The notes under the pieces: model-generated
Database searches by the model: none
The model's input: only the letters and a program-made list of their open reading frames with translations
Told to the model about the DNA's origin: nothing
Translations under genes and position numbers: made by a program
Source: Paraburkholderia fynbosensis
Lineage (GTDB): Bacteria > Pseudomonadota > Gammaproteobacteria > Burkholderiales > Burkholderiaceae
DNA length: 64,000 nt
Reading direction: 5' to 3'
NCBI RefSeq assembly: GCF_902859935.1
Contig: NZ_CADIKI010000002.1
Span: 62,001-126,000, forward strand
Shown here: positions 37,391 through 47,227 of the stretch, piece by piece
Position numbering within the stretch: position 1 is the stretch's first letter
Layout: each line of letters starts with the position of its first letter

Positions 37391-37442
37391 ATTTCGCCTG
37401 ACTCGGCACGGCGAGTCGCGGTAGACGCCACAGTGAGAGAAA

Positions 37443-37479
37443 GCAAAAGGCCCGCCAATCGGCGGGCCTTTTGCTTTTT
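37443..37479 (+). terminator. Intrinsic terminator after the barstar gene
   Basis: 14-bp perfect stem GCAAAAGGCCCGCC / complement with loop AATC, followed by five T; works for the barstar transcript and, in reverse, for rsmE. Confidence 0.9.
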
Positions 37480-37520
37480 GGCGGCTTGCTTGTGCCTACG
37501 CGTGGCTCTTGTGCACCCGC

Positions 37521-38261
37521 TTACCAACCACCCCAGCGAGCCGCCAGCGCGGAAAGCACCGCTATTCCCGCGGTCTCGGTGCGCAGTACGCGTGGTCCGA
37601 GGCCGACGGCGGTAAATCCGTGATCGGTGGCCGCTGCTTCTTCGGCCGCGGAAAAACCGCCTTCGGGGCCCACCAGCACGGTCACGCGGCCCGTCGGATG
37701 TGTGACCGGCAGCGCCGAAAAACTGATGCTGGCGCGCGGCGACAGCAGAATACGCAATTCGCCTTCGCCGGGTTCGCGAGGCAGCGCCCCCAGCCAGGTG
37801 GCGATCTCGCGCACCGGCATGACTTCCGGCAGGCGATTGCGCCCGCATTGTTCGCACGACGCGCGCACGATGCCTTGCCAATGCGCATGCCGGCGCTGTG
37901 CCCGCTCGCCGGAAAGCCGCACGACACTGCGTGTGGTGGTCAGCGGCATGAAGCACGAAGCACCGAGTTCGACCGCCTTTTCGATCAGCCAGTCCATCTT
38001 GTCGCCGCTGGCAATGCCTTGCGCGAGCGTGAGGTGATAGGGCGCCTCGACTTCGATCGGGCGGAATTCGTGAATTCTGACTTTGGCCGAGCGGCGTTCT
38101 ATCTCGACGAGCTCGGCGCTGTATTCGCCGCCCTCGCCGTTGAAAAGCACGATCGAATCGCCGGGCTGCAAACGCAGCACCAGAACATGGCGCACGACGT
38201 CATCGGGAAGCGGCATGATGTCGTCGTGGTTCAGCGACGTACCGACGAAGAAGCGGGGCAT
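37521..38261 (-). CDS. rsmE: 16S rRNA (uracil1498-N3)-methyltransferase
   Basis: About 246 residues: N-terminal PUA-like part (MPRFFVGTSL, RHVLVLRLQPGD) and a SPOUT domain whose knot is formed by VLVGPEGGFSAAEE and GLGPRVLRTETA. It methylates U1498 of 16S rRNA. ATG at 38261 gives the family N terminus; 38276 is an alternative. The stop-to-start gap to the VOC gene upstream is only a few bases. Confidence 0.96.
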   Translation of the reverse strand: MPRFFVGTSLNHDDIMPLPDDVVRHVLVLRLQPGDSIVLFNGEGGEYSAELVEIERRSAKVRIHEFRPIEVEAPYHLTLAQGIASGDKMDWLIEKAVELGASCFMPLTTTRSVVRLSGERAQRRHAHWQGIVRASCEQCGRNRLPEVMPVREIATWLGALPREPGEGELRILLSPRASISFSALPVTHPTGRVTVLVGPEGGFSAAEEAAATDHGFTAVGLGPRVLRTETAGIAVLSALAARWGGW

Positions 38262-38280
38262 CAAAAAAATACTCATTAGC

Positions 38281-38694
38281 TCAGGAAAGGTGGCGAGCGA
38301 GCGCCCAGCGATAGCCGTCCAGATCTTCGACCTGAGCGAACCGGTCGCCCCAGAACTGATCTTGCGGCTCGCTCAGCGATTTTGCGCCGGCAGCCAGCGC
38401 CCGCGCATAAACCGCGTCGACATCGTCGACATAGACATAGAACGATTGCGGGGCGATTGCGCCCGCGCTTTTGGGTGTTTTCGCAGCCGAGCCGAACGCG
38501 CCTTCCGGCGCGAACATCACGATCAACTGGCCTTGATAGGTCATCTCGACGTGCATGACGACACCGTCGTCTTGAACACTGTCGCGCACTTCGAAGCCGA
38601 ATGCCGCAGAGAAAAACGCAGTCGCGGCACGCGCGTCGCGTACCGTCAGATAGGGGGTCAACCAGGGCACACCGGCGGGGCGGGGGGCGGTCAT
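38281..38694 (-). CDS. VOC (glyoxalase/bleomycin-resistance, PhnB-like) protein
   Basis: 137 residues, one betaalphabetabetabeta repeat pair: WLTPYLTVRDARAATAFFSAAFGFE, SFYVYVDDVDAVYARALAAGAK, WGDRFAQVEDLDGYRWALARH. The C-terminal GDR..DLDGYRW pattern is typical of PhnB/YcgJ-like VOC proteins of unknown substrate. GGAGAAG precedes the ATG at 38694. Probably co-transcribed with rsmE. Confidence 0.88.
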   Translation of the reverse strand: MTAPRPAGVPWLTPYLTVRDARAATAFFSAAFGFEVRDSVQDDGVVMHVEMTYQGQLIVMFAPEGAFGSAAKTPKSAGAIAPQSFYVYVDDVDAVYARALAAGAKSLSEPQDQFWGDRFAQVEDLDGYRWALARHLS

Positions 38695-38805
38695 GGACTT
38701 CTCCGGATCTCGAGGGTTGGCGGGACGCATGCTGCGGATTCTGGCGGCTGCGCCTACCGATGTATCGAGACGCGATCCGACCCAGCCGGGCATTGTGCCC
38801 ACACG

Positions 38806-39678
38806 TTAGCTTAATGGCTTTAAGAATTGGCTTAGTTTATCGCGCATAGAAGGGGACGCCGAGAAGAGTCCTGCATGCATGGACGGATCGTAGTGCTTCA
38901 GCGGTCCGATACGGCGAGCAGCGACGCGCTCCGTCAGCGCGTCAGCGGGGAGTGCGGCGGGATCGAGCGTGTCGCTGGCGGTCGCCATCATCCACAGCGA
39001 GCCGTAGAGCGGGACGAAGGTGTTCATCGTACGTACGACGCGGAACGTAGCGCGCAGATCGTCGAACAGGCCGGCAATGCGGCGAGCGTGGAAATAGGGC
39101 GAGCCGAGATGCAGCGAGAGGGCGGCGGGCGCACGCATCGTCCGCTTGAGTTGCGCGTAGAAGGCTGGCGTGTACAGGCTAGCGGCGGGCGAATCCGGCG
39201 GTGTCAGATCAAACACCACTAAGTCGAACTGCGCCGGCGCCGCGGCCGCGACGTACTGCGCGGCGTCGCCGATCACCAGTTCGACGCGTGGATCGTCGAG
39301 TGCGCCGCCGTGCACCTCGGGCAAATGCTCGCGACACAGGCGGACCACTTCCGCATCCAGTTCCGCCACCACGATCCGTTCGATATCCGGATGCGCCAGC
39401 AACTGCCGCGCGGCGCCGCCATCGCCGCCGCCCAGCACCAGCGCCGCGCGCGGCGCCGGATGCGCGAGCGCGATCGGATGCGCCATGCATTCGTGATAGA
39501 TGAACTCGTCGCCGGTGGACGTCATCGGGCGACCGTCGAGCGTGAAAAGCCGGCCGAGCAGCGGCGTGTCCCACACCTCGATGCGCTGAAAAGGCGAATC
39601 GACGCGCGCGACGAGCCGCGCATGCGGAAATCCGTAGACGGCGTCGGGACTCGGTTGGAACAGCAGCGGAGCGCTCAC
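38806..39678 (-). CDS. Spermidine synthase-like (polyamine aminopropyltransferase fold) protein
   Basis: About 290 residues from a GTG at 39678 with GGAGCC upstream; a TACAAT lies on the minus strand at 39724-39729. The S-adenosyl binding core VLGGGDGGAARQLLAHPDIERIVVAELD is clear. The catalytic loop reads DLTPPDSPAASLYT where classical SpeE has D(S/C)(S/T)DPxGP; the aspartate is kept but the rest differs and resembles the membrane-associated DLPDP-type subgroup. No speD is nearby. A polyamine function is therefore likely but not certain. Confidence 0.82.
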   Translation of the reverse strand: MSAPLLFQPSPDAVYGFPHARLVARVDSPFQRIEVWDTPLLGRLFTLDGRPMTSTGDEFIYHECMAHPIALAHPAPRAALVLGGGDGGAARQLLAHPDIERIVVAELDAEVVRLCREHLPEVHGGALDDPRVELVIGDAAQYVAAAAPAQFDLVVFDLTPPDSPAASLYTPAFYAQLKRTMRAPAALSLHLGSPYFHARRIAGLFDDLRATFRVVRTMNTFVPLYGSLWMMATASDTLDPAALPADALTERVAARRIGPLKHYDPSMHAGLFSASPSMRDKLSQFLKPLS

Positions 39679-39957
39679 GGATGTCGGGGCTCCAGCGGGA
39701 GCGTAGTGGGTTGGCTTGTCCGATTGTAAAGGGCCACGCGCGCCGCGAGCCTGGTATGTGCGGTGAAACTCACAGCCAGGCGGCTTTGCGGGCCGGAGGC
39801 GGGGCAACGTTCTGTTAGAATGTCTCGCTTTCAGCCTTGTCCGTTTGCTCTGCCCGTTTCGCGCTCCTGGCGCCGCATCGTGCGCCGAAGCGAACTGGCA
39901 TTCGAGCTCCCGGTCCTCAAGCGCGCACCGCTTTCTGACTCTGTCTCCGGACTCGAC

Positions 39958-41979
39958 ATGACGACCTCGTCTCCCGCACCCACCTCTTTGATGGCCAACG
40001 CAATCCGCGCGTTGTCCATGGACGCCGTTCAAAAAGCGAATTCCGGTCACCCGGGCATGCCGATGGGCATGGCCGAAATCGGCGTGGCTTTGTGGTCGCG
40101 TCACCTGCGTCACAACCCGAAGAACCCGCAGTGGGCCGATCGCGACCGTTTCGTGCTGTCGAACGGCCACGGCTCGATGCTGCTGTACTCGCTGCTGCAC
40201 CTGACCGGCTACGATCTGCCGATGGAAGAGCTGAAGAACTTCCGCCAGATGCACTCGAAGACGCCGGGCCACCCGGAATACGGCATCACGCCGGGCGTCG
40301 AAACCACCACCGGCCCGCTCGGCCAGGGTCTCGCGAACGCGGTCGGCATGGCGCTCGCCGAGTCGCTGCTCGCGACCGAATTCAACAAGCCTGACGCGAA
40401 GATCGTCGATCACCACACGTACGTGTTCGTCGGCGACGGCTGCCTGATGGAAGGCATCTCGCACGAAGCGTGTTCGCTGGCGGGCGTGCTGAAGCTGAAC
40501 AAGCTGATCGCGTTCTACGACGACAACGGCATCTCGATCGACGGCGAAGTGGTGCACTGGTTCCGCGACGACACGCCCAAGCGCTTCGAAGCGTACGGCT
40601 GGAACGTGATCCCGAACGTGGTCGGCCACGACGTCGACGCAGTGGACGCCGCGATCAAGCAGGCCAAGCTCTCCGACAAGCCGACGCTGATCTGCTGCAA
40701 GACCGTGATCGGCGAAGGCTCGCCGAACAAGGCCGGCAGCCATGATTCGCACGGCTCGGCGCTCGGCGACAAGGAAGTCGCGGCCACGCGTGAAGCGATC
40801 GGCTGGAAGTGGGAACCGTTCGTGATTCCGCAGGAAGTCTACGCGGCGTGGGATGCGAAGGAAGCCGGCGCGCACGTCGAAGGCGAATGGGACAAGGCAT
40901 TCGCGGCCTACGCGGCCAAGTATCCGCAGGAAGCAGCCGAATTCAAGCGCCGTGACGCGAAGCAACTGCCGGCAGACTGGAAGGAAAAGGCGAAGGCGAT
41001 CATCGCCGGCGCGAACCAGCGCGCGGAAACCATCGCGACGCGTAAGGCATCGCAGCAGGCCATCGAAGGTTTGTCGGTGGTGCTGCCCGAACTGCTCGGC
41101 GGTTCCGCCGACCTGACCGGCTCGAACCTGACCAACTGGAAGGCCGCGAAGCCGGTGCGCGTGAATGCGGATGGCAAGGCAACCGGCAATTACGTGAACT
41201 ACGGCGTGCGCGAATTCGGTATGAGCGCCGCGATCAACGGCATCGCGCTGCATGGCGGCTTCAAGGCGTTCGGCGGCACGTTCCTGACTTTTTCGGACTA
41301 CAGCCGCAACGCGCTGCGCGTCGCCGCGCTGATGAAAGCGCCGTCCATCTTCGTGTTCACGCACGACTCGATCGGTCTGGGCGAAGACGGCCCGACCCAC
41401 CAGTCCATCGAACACGTCGCGAGCCTGCGCCTGATTCCGAACCTGCAAGTGTGGCGCCCGGCCGACACCGTCGAAACGGCGGTGGCCTGGACTCACGCAG
41501 TTGAGCATCACGGCCCGTCGTGCCTGATCTTCAGCCGTCAGAATCTGGCGTTCTCGGAGCGCACTGACGCGCAGATCGCCAACATCGAGAAGGGCGGCTA
41601 CGTGCTGCGCGACTGGAACGACGAGATCGTCGCGCGCAAGATCATCCTGATCGCCACCGGCTCGGAAGTCGAACTGGCGCTGAACGCGGTCGAGCCGCTG
41701 GCACGCGAAGGCATCGCGGCGCGTGTCGTGTCGATGCCGTCGACCACGGTGTTCGACAAGCAGGACGCCGAGTACCGCGAGCGCGTGCTGCCGCACGGCG
41801 TGCGCCGCGTCGCGGTCGAAGCGGGCGTGACGGATTTCTGGCGCAAGTACGTGGGTCTGGAAGGCGGCGTGGTCGGGATCGACACGTTTGGAGAATCGGC
41901 CCCGGCTGGCGTGCTGTTCAAGCATTTCGGCTTCACCGTCGAGCATGTGGTAGAGACGGCTAAAGCCGCACTGGGCTGA
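39958..41979 (+). CDS. tkt: Transketolase
   Basis: 673 residues. The thiamine diphosphate domain shows [35 protein letters not shown] and [13 protein letters not shown] (~159 onward); the pyrimidine domain has [15 protein letters not shown] and [11 protein letters not shown]. It moves two-carbon ketol units in the pentose phosphate pathway. The family start [19 protein letters not shown] is used; the frame is open 65 codons further. Followed by gap, a pairing usual in Burkholderiales. Confidence 0.97.
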   Translation: MTTSSPAPTSLMANAIRALSMDAVQKANSGHPGMPMGMAEIGVALWSRHLRHNPKNPQWADRDRFVLSNGHGSMLLYSLLHLTGYDLPMEELKNFRQMHSKTPGHPEYGITPGVETTTGPLGQGLANAVGMALAESLLATEFNKPDAKIVDHHTYVFVGDGCLMEGISHEACSLAGVLKLNKLIAFYDDNGISIDGEVVHWFRDDTPKRFEAYGWNVIPNVVGHDVDAVDAAIKQAKLSDKPTLICCKTVIGEGSPNKAGSHDSHGSALGDKEVAATREAIGWKWEPFVIPQEVYAAWDAKEAGAHVEGEWDKAFAAYAAKYPQEAAEFKRRDAKQLPADWKEKAKAIIAGANQRAETIATRKASQQAIEGLSVVLPELLGGSADLTGSNLTNWKAAKPVRVNADGKATGNYVNYGVREFGMSAAINGIALHGGFKAFGGTFLTFSDYSRNALRVAALMKAPSIFVFTHDSIGLGEDGPTHQSIEHVASLRLIPNLQVWRPADTVETAVAWTHAVEHHGPSCLIFSRQNLAFSERTDAQIANIEKGGYVLRDWNDEIVARKIILIATGSEVELALNAVEPLAREGIAARVVSMPSTTVFDKQDAEYRERVLPHGVRRVAVEAGVTDFWRKYVGLEGGVVGIDTFGESAPAGVLFKHFGFTVEHVVETAKAALG

Positions 41980-41989
41980 TGTAGGCGAG

Positions 41990-42024
41990 GCGTTGCCGCA
42001 TGGCGTATGAACGCGCGGCAACGC
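41990..42024 (+). repeat. 10-bp inverted repeat between tkt and gap
   Basis: GCGTTGCCGC (41990-41999) and GCGGCAACGC (42015-42024), 15-nt loop. No T-run. May be an mRNA processing or stabilising hairpin in a tkt-gap transcript. Confidence 0.6.
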
Positions 42025-42074
42025 AGCCTGTCAGACGAACGAGACGTATTTTTTCAGCCATCAGGAGATAGACC

Positions 42075-43085
42075 ATGACGATTCGCGTCGCAATCAACGG
42101 CTACGGCCGGATCGGCCGCAATACCCTGCGCGCCTTCTACGAAAACGGCAAGAAGCACGATATCGAAATCGTCGCCATCAACGATCTCGGCGATGCCAAG
42201 ACCAACGCTCACCTGACGCAATACGACACGGCGCACGGCAAGTTCCCGGGCGAAGTGTCGGTGGACGGCGATTACCTGGTCGTCAATGGCGACAAGATCC
42301 GCGTGCTCGCCAACCGCAACCCGGCCGAACTGCCGTGGGGCGAACTGAACGTTGACGTCGTGATGGAATGCACGGGCTTTTTCACGACCAAGGAAAAGGC
42401 CAGCGCGCACATCAAGGGCGGCGCAAAGAAGGTCATCATCTCGGCGCCGGGCGGCAAGGACGTCGACGCAACGATCGTCTACGGCGTGAATCACAACGTG
42501 CTGAAGGCATCGGACACGGTGATCTCCAACGCATCGTGCACGACCAACTGCCTGGCGCCGCTCGTCAAGCCGCTGAACGACAAGATCGGCCTCGTGAACG
42601 GCCTCATGACGACGATCCACGCGTACACGAACGACCAGGTTCTGACCGACGTGTACCACGAAGATCTGCGCCGCGCGCGCTCGGCGACGCACAGCCAGAT
42701 CCCGACCAAGACCGGCGCGGCATCGGCAGTGGGTCTCGTGCTGCCTGAACTGAACGGCAAGCTCGACGGCTACGCGATTCGTGTCCCGACGATCAACGTG
42801 TCGGTCGTCGATCTGTCGTTCATCGCCGCGCGCGACACGACGGTCGAAGAAGTCAACGCGATCATGAAGGAAGCCTCGGAAGGCGCGCTGAAGGGTATCC
42901 TCGGCTACAACGATGCACCGCTCGTGTCGATCGACTTCAACCACAACCCGGCTTCGTCGACGTTCGACGCGACGCTGACCAAGGTGTCAGGCCGTCTGGT
43001 GAAGGTGTCGAGCTGGTACGACAACGAGTGGGGTTTCTCGAACCGCATGCTGGACACGGCTGTGGCGCTCGCCAACGCGAAGTAA
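42075..43085 (+). CDS. gap: Glyceraldehyde-3-phosphate dehydrogenase (type I)
   Basis: 336 residues. NAD-binding [16 protein letters not shown], catalytic Cys155 in [22 protein letters not shown] at the C terminus. TCAGGAG precedes the ATG. Downstream of tkt and before a strong terminator. Confidence 0.98.
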   Translation: MTIRVAINGYGRIGRNTLRAFYENGKKHDIEIVAINDLGDAKTNAHLTQYDTAHGKFPGEVSVDGDYLVVNGDKIRVLANRNPAELPWGELNVDVVMECTGFFTTKEKASAHIKGGAKKVIISAPGGKDVDATIVYGVNHNVLKASDTVISNASCTTNCLAPLVKPLNDKIGLVNGLMTTIHAYTNDQVLTDVYHEDLRRARSATHSQIPTKTGAASAVGLVLPELNGKLDGYAIRVPTINVSVVDLSFIAARDTTVEEVNAIMKEASEGALKGILGYNDAPLVSIDFNHNPASSTFDATLTKVSGRLVKVSSWYDNEWGFSNRMLDTAVALANAK

Positions 43086-43164
43086 GCTATGGCGCCTCGT
43101 TGCGCTCTGCGCTCGCTGTGAAGCCGGCCTCGGGGCGGGCGGCAGGGCAGCGCAGGGCAAGGGC

Positions 43165-43195
43165 AAAAAAGCCGCTCCTCGGAGCGGCTTTTTTT
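43165..43195 (+). terminator. Intrinsic terminator between gap and the FadR-type gene
   Basis: Six A, stem GCCGCTCC-TC-GGAGCGGC, seven T. Bidirectional; its last bases overlap the end of the convergent regulator gene. The same 18-nt hairpin recurs after gntK (63,665-63,682). Confidence 0.92.
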
Positions 43196-43886
43196 ACATC
43201 TGCGGCGTGGGGAAATGAACGCCGGCGCGTTGCGCGGCATTCGAGATGTGGGTTTCGATCGCCTTGCCCGCGGCTGCGGAATCGCGTGCGCTGAGCGCGT
43301 CCAGAATCGCGCGATGCTCGGTGTACGTCGATAGCACCAGTTCGCGGCGGTAGAACGGCATCCGCTGGCTTTCCTTCATGATTTCCGCGCTGCTTTGCAA
43401 GATCGATTCGATTGCCGCATTGCCGGCAATGCTCACCATCCGCATGTGGAACGCGTAGTCGAGGCGCGCGGCTTCGTCGAGTTCGTCGCAGGCGAGCGCG
43501 GTTTGCATCTCCGTGACGTTGTTCTCGAACCAGGCGAGGTCGGCGTCACGCACGGCAAGCGCCGCCATGCGCGCGACGAAGCCTTCCAGCGCGAAGCGCA
43601 TCTGATAGGTGTCCGGCAGCGACGACTGCTCGGCGAAACGCCACGATTGTGCAGCCGCGGCCTGCGCGCTTTCCACATACACGCCCTTCCCGGGCCGGAT
43701 CACCAGCAGACCGAGCGCCTCGAGCGTGGAGAGCGCCTCGCGCAGCGACGCGCGGCTGATCGACAGTTCTTCGGAAAGTTGACGCTGGGCCGGCAGCAGG
43801 CTGCCCACCGGATAGTCGCCCGCTTCGATCCGTTCGCGGATGGTCGCGATGGCAGCATCGGTGACGGTATGCGGAACGTTTTTCAT
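43194..43886 (-). CDS. GntR-family regulator, FadR subfamily
   Basis: 230 residues: an N-terminal winged HTH (~10-70: GSLLPAQRQLSEELSISRASLREALSTLEALGLL) and an all-helical FCD effector domain (FHMRMVSIAGNAAIESIL). It is transcribed divergently from dctA. Two TGGTCxGACC-type sites lie in the intergenic region, one just before its own start and one just after the dctA promoter. It probably represses dctA and itself until a C4-dicarboxylate or related acid binds. Confidence 0.9.
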   Translation of the reverse strand: MKNVPHTVTDAAIATIRERIEAGDYPVGSLLPAQRQLSEELSISRASLREALSTLEALGLLVIRPGKGVYVESAQAAAAQSWRFAEQSSLPDTYQMRFALEGFVARMAALAVRDADLAWFENNVTEMQTALACDELDEAARLDYAFHMRMVSIAGNAAIESILQSSAEIMKESQRMPFYRRELVLSTYTEHRAILDALSARDSAAAGKAIETHISNAAQRAGVHFPTPQM

Positions 43887-43906
43887 CGTGGCTCACTGGG
43901 TAGCGC

Positions 43907-43917
43907 GGTCTGACCAG
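43907..43917 (+). promoter_or_regulatory. Half-degenerate FadR-type operator near the regulator gene
   Basis: GGTCTGACCAG, on the other strand CTGGTCAGACC, related to the perfect palindrome before dctA. It lies ~20 nt before the regulator's start codon, consistent with autoregulation. Confidence 0.5.
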
Positions 43918-44022
43918 CATTGTAATAGGCAGTCCGAACCCGTGCGCGGTCGGTCGGCCGGCCTCTGCGATCCCGCGGGGAACGCCCGCAAAAACAACGG
44001 GTAAACACTGTTTTATGAATCC

Positions 44023-44051
44023 TTGACGCCAGTATATCGACTTCCTACTAT
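44023..44051 (+). promoter_or_regulatory. dctA promoter
   Basis: -35 TTGACG (44023-44028), 17-nt spacer, -10 TACTAT (44046-44051). The predicted transcription start falls just before the operator at 44065-44079. Confidence 0.65.
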
Positions 44052-44064
44052 TAGCCATAACAGC

Positions 44065-44079
44065 ACTGGTCGGACCAGT
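44065..44079 (+). promoter_or_regulatory. Perfect palindromic FadR-family operator before dctA
   Basis: ACTGGTC-G-GACCAGT, a 15-bp perfect palindrome with the TGGTCnGACCA core favoured by FadR-subfamily GntR regulators. Placed just downstream of the dctA -10, where bound repressor would block elongation or open-complex formation. Confidence 0.7.
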
Positions 44080-44113
44080 CTGAACAGGTAGGATCGAAAA
44101 CCAGGAGGAAGCC

Positions 44114-45442
44114 GTGTTGAAATTCTTCAATTCGCTGTTTGGCCGGGTCGTCATAGCGCTCGTGGTGGGTGTCGTGATCGGCGCGATTTATCCGCATTTC
44201 GCCCAATCGCTGCGTCCGCTCGGCGACGGCTTTCTCAAGCTGATCAAGATGGTGATCGGTCCGATCGTGTTTTGCGTAGTGGTCAGCGGCATGGCGCATG
44301 CCGGCGATCTGCGCAAGGTGGGGCGTGTCGGGATGAAGGCGGTGGTCTACTTCGAAATCATGACGACGATCGCGCTCGTAATCGGCGCGGTGCTCGCCTA
44401 CGTCACGCGGCCCGGCGTCGGCATGAACATCGATCTGCGTTCGCTCGACCCGGCCTCGCTCGCCACCTACACCGAGCACGCGAAGAGTCTCAAAGACACC
44501 GCGGGCTTCCTGCTGAAGATCATTCCCGATACGGCGATCAACGCCTTCGCGACCGGCGACATCCTGCAGATTCTGGTGTTTTCGGTGCTGTTCGGCTCGG
44601 CGCTGTCGCTACTCGGCAAGAAGGCGCAGCGCGTGAGCAGCCTGATCGACGAGCTGTCGCAGGTGTTTTTTCGCGTGATGGGCTTCATCATCAAACTCGC
44701 GCCGCTCGGCGTGCTCGGCGCGATTGCATTCACCACCGGCACCTATGGCGTCGAGTCGCTCAAGCAGCTCGGCATGCTGGTGCTGGTGTTCTACGCGAGC
44801 TGCTTCGTGTTCGTCGCGGTGGTGCTGGGCATCGTGATGCGGCTCGCTGGTTTCAGCCTCTTCAAGCTGATTCGCTATCTGCGCGAGGAACTGTCGATCG
44901 TGCTCGGCACGGCATCGTCGGACGCCGTGCTGCCGCAGATCATGCGCAAGCTCGAATGGATGGGCGTGAAGGATTCGACCGTCGGCCTCGTGATTCCGAC
45001 CGGCTATTCGTTCAACCTCGACGGTTTTTCGATCTATCTGACGCTGGCGGTGATCTTCATCGCGCAGGCCACCAACACGCCGCTGTCGATGCACGATCTG
45101 ATCGTGGTGGTGCTGGTGTCGCTGGTGACGTCGAAGGGCGCGCATGGTATTCCCGGCTCGGCCATCGTGATTCTGGCGGCGACCTTGTCCGCGATTCCGG
45201 CGATTCCCGTGCTCGGGCTCGTGCTAATCCTGCCGGTCGACTGGTTCGTCGGCATTGCCCGCGCGTTGACCAACCTGATCGGCAACTGCGTCGCGACGGT
45301 GGTGGTTGCCGTGTGGGAAAACGACATCGACCGGGCGCGCGCTCATCGTGTGCTTAACCGCGACGCCGCCTTGCGCTACGTGCCGGCAGGCGACGAAGTG
45401 GGCGCCGAGCCGATCGGCGGCGAACACGCCCACGCGATCTGA
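44114..45442 (+). CDS. dctA: C4-dicarboxylate transporter (DAACS family)
   Basis: 442 residues, GTG start after CCAGGAGG. Eight membrane helices plus re-entrant loops; KMVIGPIVFCVVVSGMAHAGD, the serine-rich GTASSDAVLPQIM hairpin and GYSFNLDGFSIYLTLAVIFIAQ are diagnostic for DctA. It imports succinate, fumarate, malate and orotate with cations. The two-component DctBD genes are not beside it; instead a FadR-type regulator is divergent. Confidence 0.96.
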   Translation: MLKFFNSLFGRVVIALVVGVVIGAIYPHFAQSLRPLGDGFLKLIKMVIGPIVFCVVVSGMAHAGDLRKVGRVGMKAVVYFEIMTTIALVIGAVLAYVTRPGVGMNIDLRSLDPASLATYTEHAKSLKDTAGFLLKIIPDTAINAFATGDILQILVFSVLFGSALSLLGKKAQRVSSLIDELSQVFFRVMGFIIKLAPLGVLGAIAFTTGTYGVESLKQLGMLVLVFYASCFVFVAVVLGIVMRLAGFSLFKLIRYLREELSIVLGTASSDAVLPQIMRKLEWMGVKDSTVGLVIPTGYSFNLDGFSIYLTLAVIFIAQATNTPLSMHDLIVVVLVSLVTSKGAHGIPGSAIVILAATLSAIPAIPVLGLVLILPVDWFVGIARALTNLIGNCVATVVVAVWENDIDRARAHRVLNRDAALRYVPAGDEVGAEPIGGEHAHAI

Positions 45443-45492
45443 CGCGAGCGGGCCGACACACGCAACCGCTTCGTTATCCGAACCGAGATTTC

Positions 45493-45515
45493 GCGCGCCG
45501 GCTCGGCGCGCTTTC
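45493..45515 (+). terminator. Possible weak terminator after dctA
   Basis: GCGCGCC-ggctc... stem with GGCGCGC followed by TTTCC. The T-run is short, so efficiency is doubtful. Confidence 0.4.
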
Positions 45516-45577
45516 CATAGCGGCGGATGCCGTAACTCCGCCGCTTGCCCTTCATCTTCCGCAGCCTGACCGAGACT

Positions 45578-46588
45578 ATGGCCAATCCGATCCTCGACCC
45601 CAACGCTCCTGCCTTCACGCGCCGCTACATGAATCTCGCCGACCCGCGCCTGGGCGCGAAGGCGCTCTTCGCCAGCGACGAATTCTTCGCGCCGAAGGAG
45701 CGCATGCTCGAACCGCAGCCGGCGGTCTTCATCGCCGGTAAATACGACGACCACGGCAAGTGGATGGACGGCTGGGAAACCCGCCGCAAACGCACCACCG
45801 GTCACGACCATTGCGTGATCCGGCTCGCGCGGCCGGGCGTCGTGCACGGCGTCGACCTGGATACGAGCCACTTCACCGGCAATTTCCCGCCGGCCGCGTC
45901 GATCGACGCGTGTTATGCGGACGGCGACGTGCCGCCCGACAACGCTGACTGGCAAACGCTCGTGCCGGCCACGACGCTGCAGGGCAACCAGCACCACTAC
46001 GTCGAAGTGAACGACGCGCGTGCGTTCACCCATCTGCGTGTGAATCTGTATCCGGACGGCGGCCTCGCGCGGCTACGCGTGTACGGCCAGCCGAAGCGCG
46101 ACTGGGAGCGCGTCGAGCGCTGCACGCTGCTGGATCTTGCCGCGATCGAAAACGGCGCGTACCTCGTCGCCGCGAATAATCAGCACTTCGGAGCAGCTTC
46201 GCAGATGCTGATGCCGGGCCGCGGCGTCAACATGGGCGACGGCTGGGAAACGCGACGCCGCCGCGAGCCGGGCAACGACTGGGCGATCGTCGCGCTGGCG
46301 CGGCCGGGCGTGATCCGCAAGGTCGAAGTGGACACCGCGCACTTCAAGGGGAATTTCCCGGACCGCTGTTCGCTGCAGGCGGCGTCGGTGACGGGCGGTA
46401 CGGACGATTCGCTCGTCACGCAGGCGATGTTCTGGCCGGTGCTGCTCGGCGAACAGAAGCTGCAAATGGACCACGCCCACACCTTCGCGGACGGCCTCGC
46501 GTCGCTGGGGCCCGTCACGCATGTGCGTTTCAATATCTTTCCTGACGGCGGCGTGTCGCGCCTGCGTCTGTGGGGTGAGATCGCTTAA
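45578..46588 (+). CDS. alc: Allantoicase
   Basis: 336 residues made of two repeated jelly-roll halves; each half repeats the pattern DGWETRR(K/R)R ... (I/V)RLARPGVV ... FTGNFP/FKGNFP. It hydrolyses allantoate to ureidoglycolate and urea in purine catabolism. ATG at 45578 chosen from the family N terminus. Followed 12 nt later by ureidoglycolate lyase. Confidence 0.95.
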   Translation: MANPILDPNAPAFTRRYMNLADPRLGAKALFASDEFFAPKERMLEPQPAVFIAGKYDDHGKWMDGWETRRKRTTGHDHCVIRLARPGVVHGVDLDTSHFTGNFPPAASIDACYADGDVPPDNADWQTLVPATTLQGNQHHYVEVNDARAFTHLRVNLYPDGGLARLRVYGQPKRDWERVERCTLLDLAAIENGAYLVAANNQHFGAASQMLMPGRGVNMGDGWETRRRREPGNDWAIVALARPGVIRKVEVDTAHFKGNFPDRCSLQAASVTGGTDDSLVTQAMFWPVLLGEQKLQMDHAHTFADGLASLGPVTHVRFNIFPDGGVSRLRLWGEIA

Positions 46589-46600
46589 CGGAGCCGTGTG

Positions 46601-47113
46601 ATGAAGACATTGCAGATGGAACGTTTGACGCGCGCGGCCTTCGCCCCGTTCGGCGACGTCATCGAGCTGGACGGCGCGCGCCATTTCCCAATCAATGGCG
46701 GCACCACCGAGCGCTATCACGATCTCGCTGCCGTCGACGTGGCGGCGCAGGGCGGCCGCCCGCTGATCAACCTGTTTCGTGCGCAGTCGCGCACGCTGCC
46801 GGTCGACATCACGATGATGGAGCGGCATCCGCTCGGCAGCCAGGCTTTCATTCCCTTGCGGCAGGGCCGCTATCTGGTGGTGGTCGCGCCGCCGGGCGAG
46901 TTCGATCCGGCGCGGATGCGGGCCTTCTGGACCGACGCCTGGCAGGGCGTGAATTACGCGAAGGGGGTCTGGCATCATCCGCTGCTGGCGCTCGATCACG
47001 TGAGCGATTTCGTGGTGGTCGATCGTGGCGGCGAAGGCAACAATTGCGATGAACGGTCATTGCCCGAGCCGTGGCGGCTGGCGTTTGAAGTAAGCGCCGA
47101 ACTTATCGCATAG
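46601..47113 (+). CDS. allA: Ureidoglycolate lyase
   Basis: 170 residues, cupin-like All[64 protein letters not shown]. It splits ureidoglycolate into glyoxylate and urea, completing the step after allantoicase. ATG at 46601 after CGGAG (GTG 46598 possible). The pair is not accompanied here by allantoinase or urease genes. Confidence 0.95.
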   Translation: MKTLQMERLTRAAFAPFGDVIELDGARHFPINGGTTERYHDLAAVDVAAQGGRPLINLFRAQSRTLPVDITMMERHPLGSQAFIPLRQGRYLVVVAPPGEFDPARMRAFWTDAWQGVNYAKGVWHHPLLALDHVSDFVVVDRGGEGNNCDERSLPEPWRLAFEVSAELIA

Positions 47114-47140
47114 CGGCACATACAGCACCGCCGTGAACGT

Positions 47141-47178
47141 AAAAAGACCCGGCCGATTCGCATCGGCCGGGTCTTTTT
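47141..47178 (+). terminator. Bidirectional intrinsic terminator between allA and fur
   Basis: AAAAA, stem GACCCGGCCGA-ttcgca-TCGGCCGGGTC, TTTTT. Serves both convergent genes. Confidence 0.92.
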
Positions 47179-47227
47179 CATGGCCACCTCACGCACCCAC
47201 GCACCCGGCGCGGGCGGTGCAACGGCG

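Noticed and set aside
38806..42021. 1,071-codon minus-strand frame that continues beyond the spermidine-synthase-like protein
   Set aside because: The upstream two thirds lie antisense to tkt and have shadow composition; the real protein starts at 39678.
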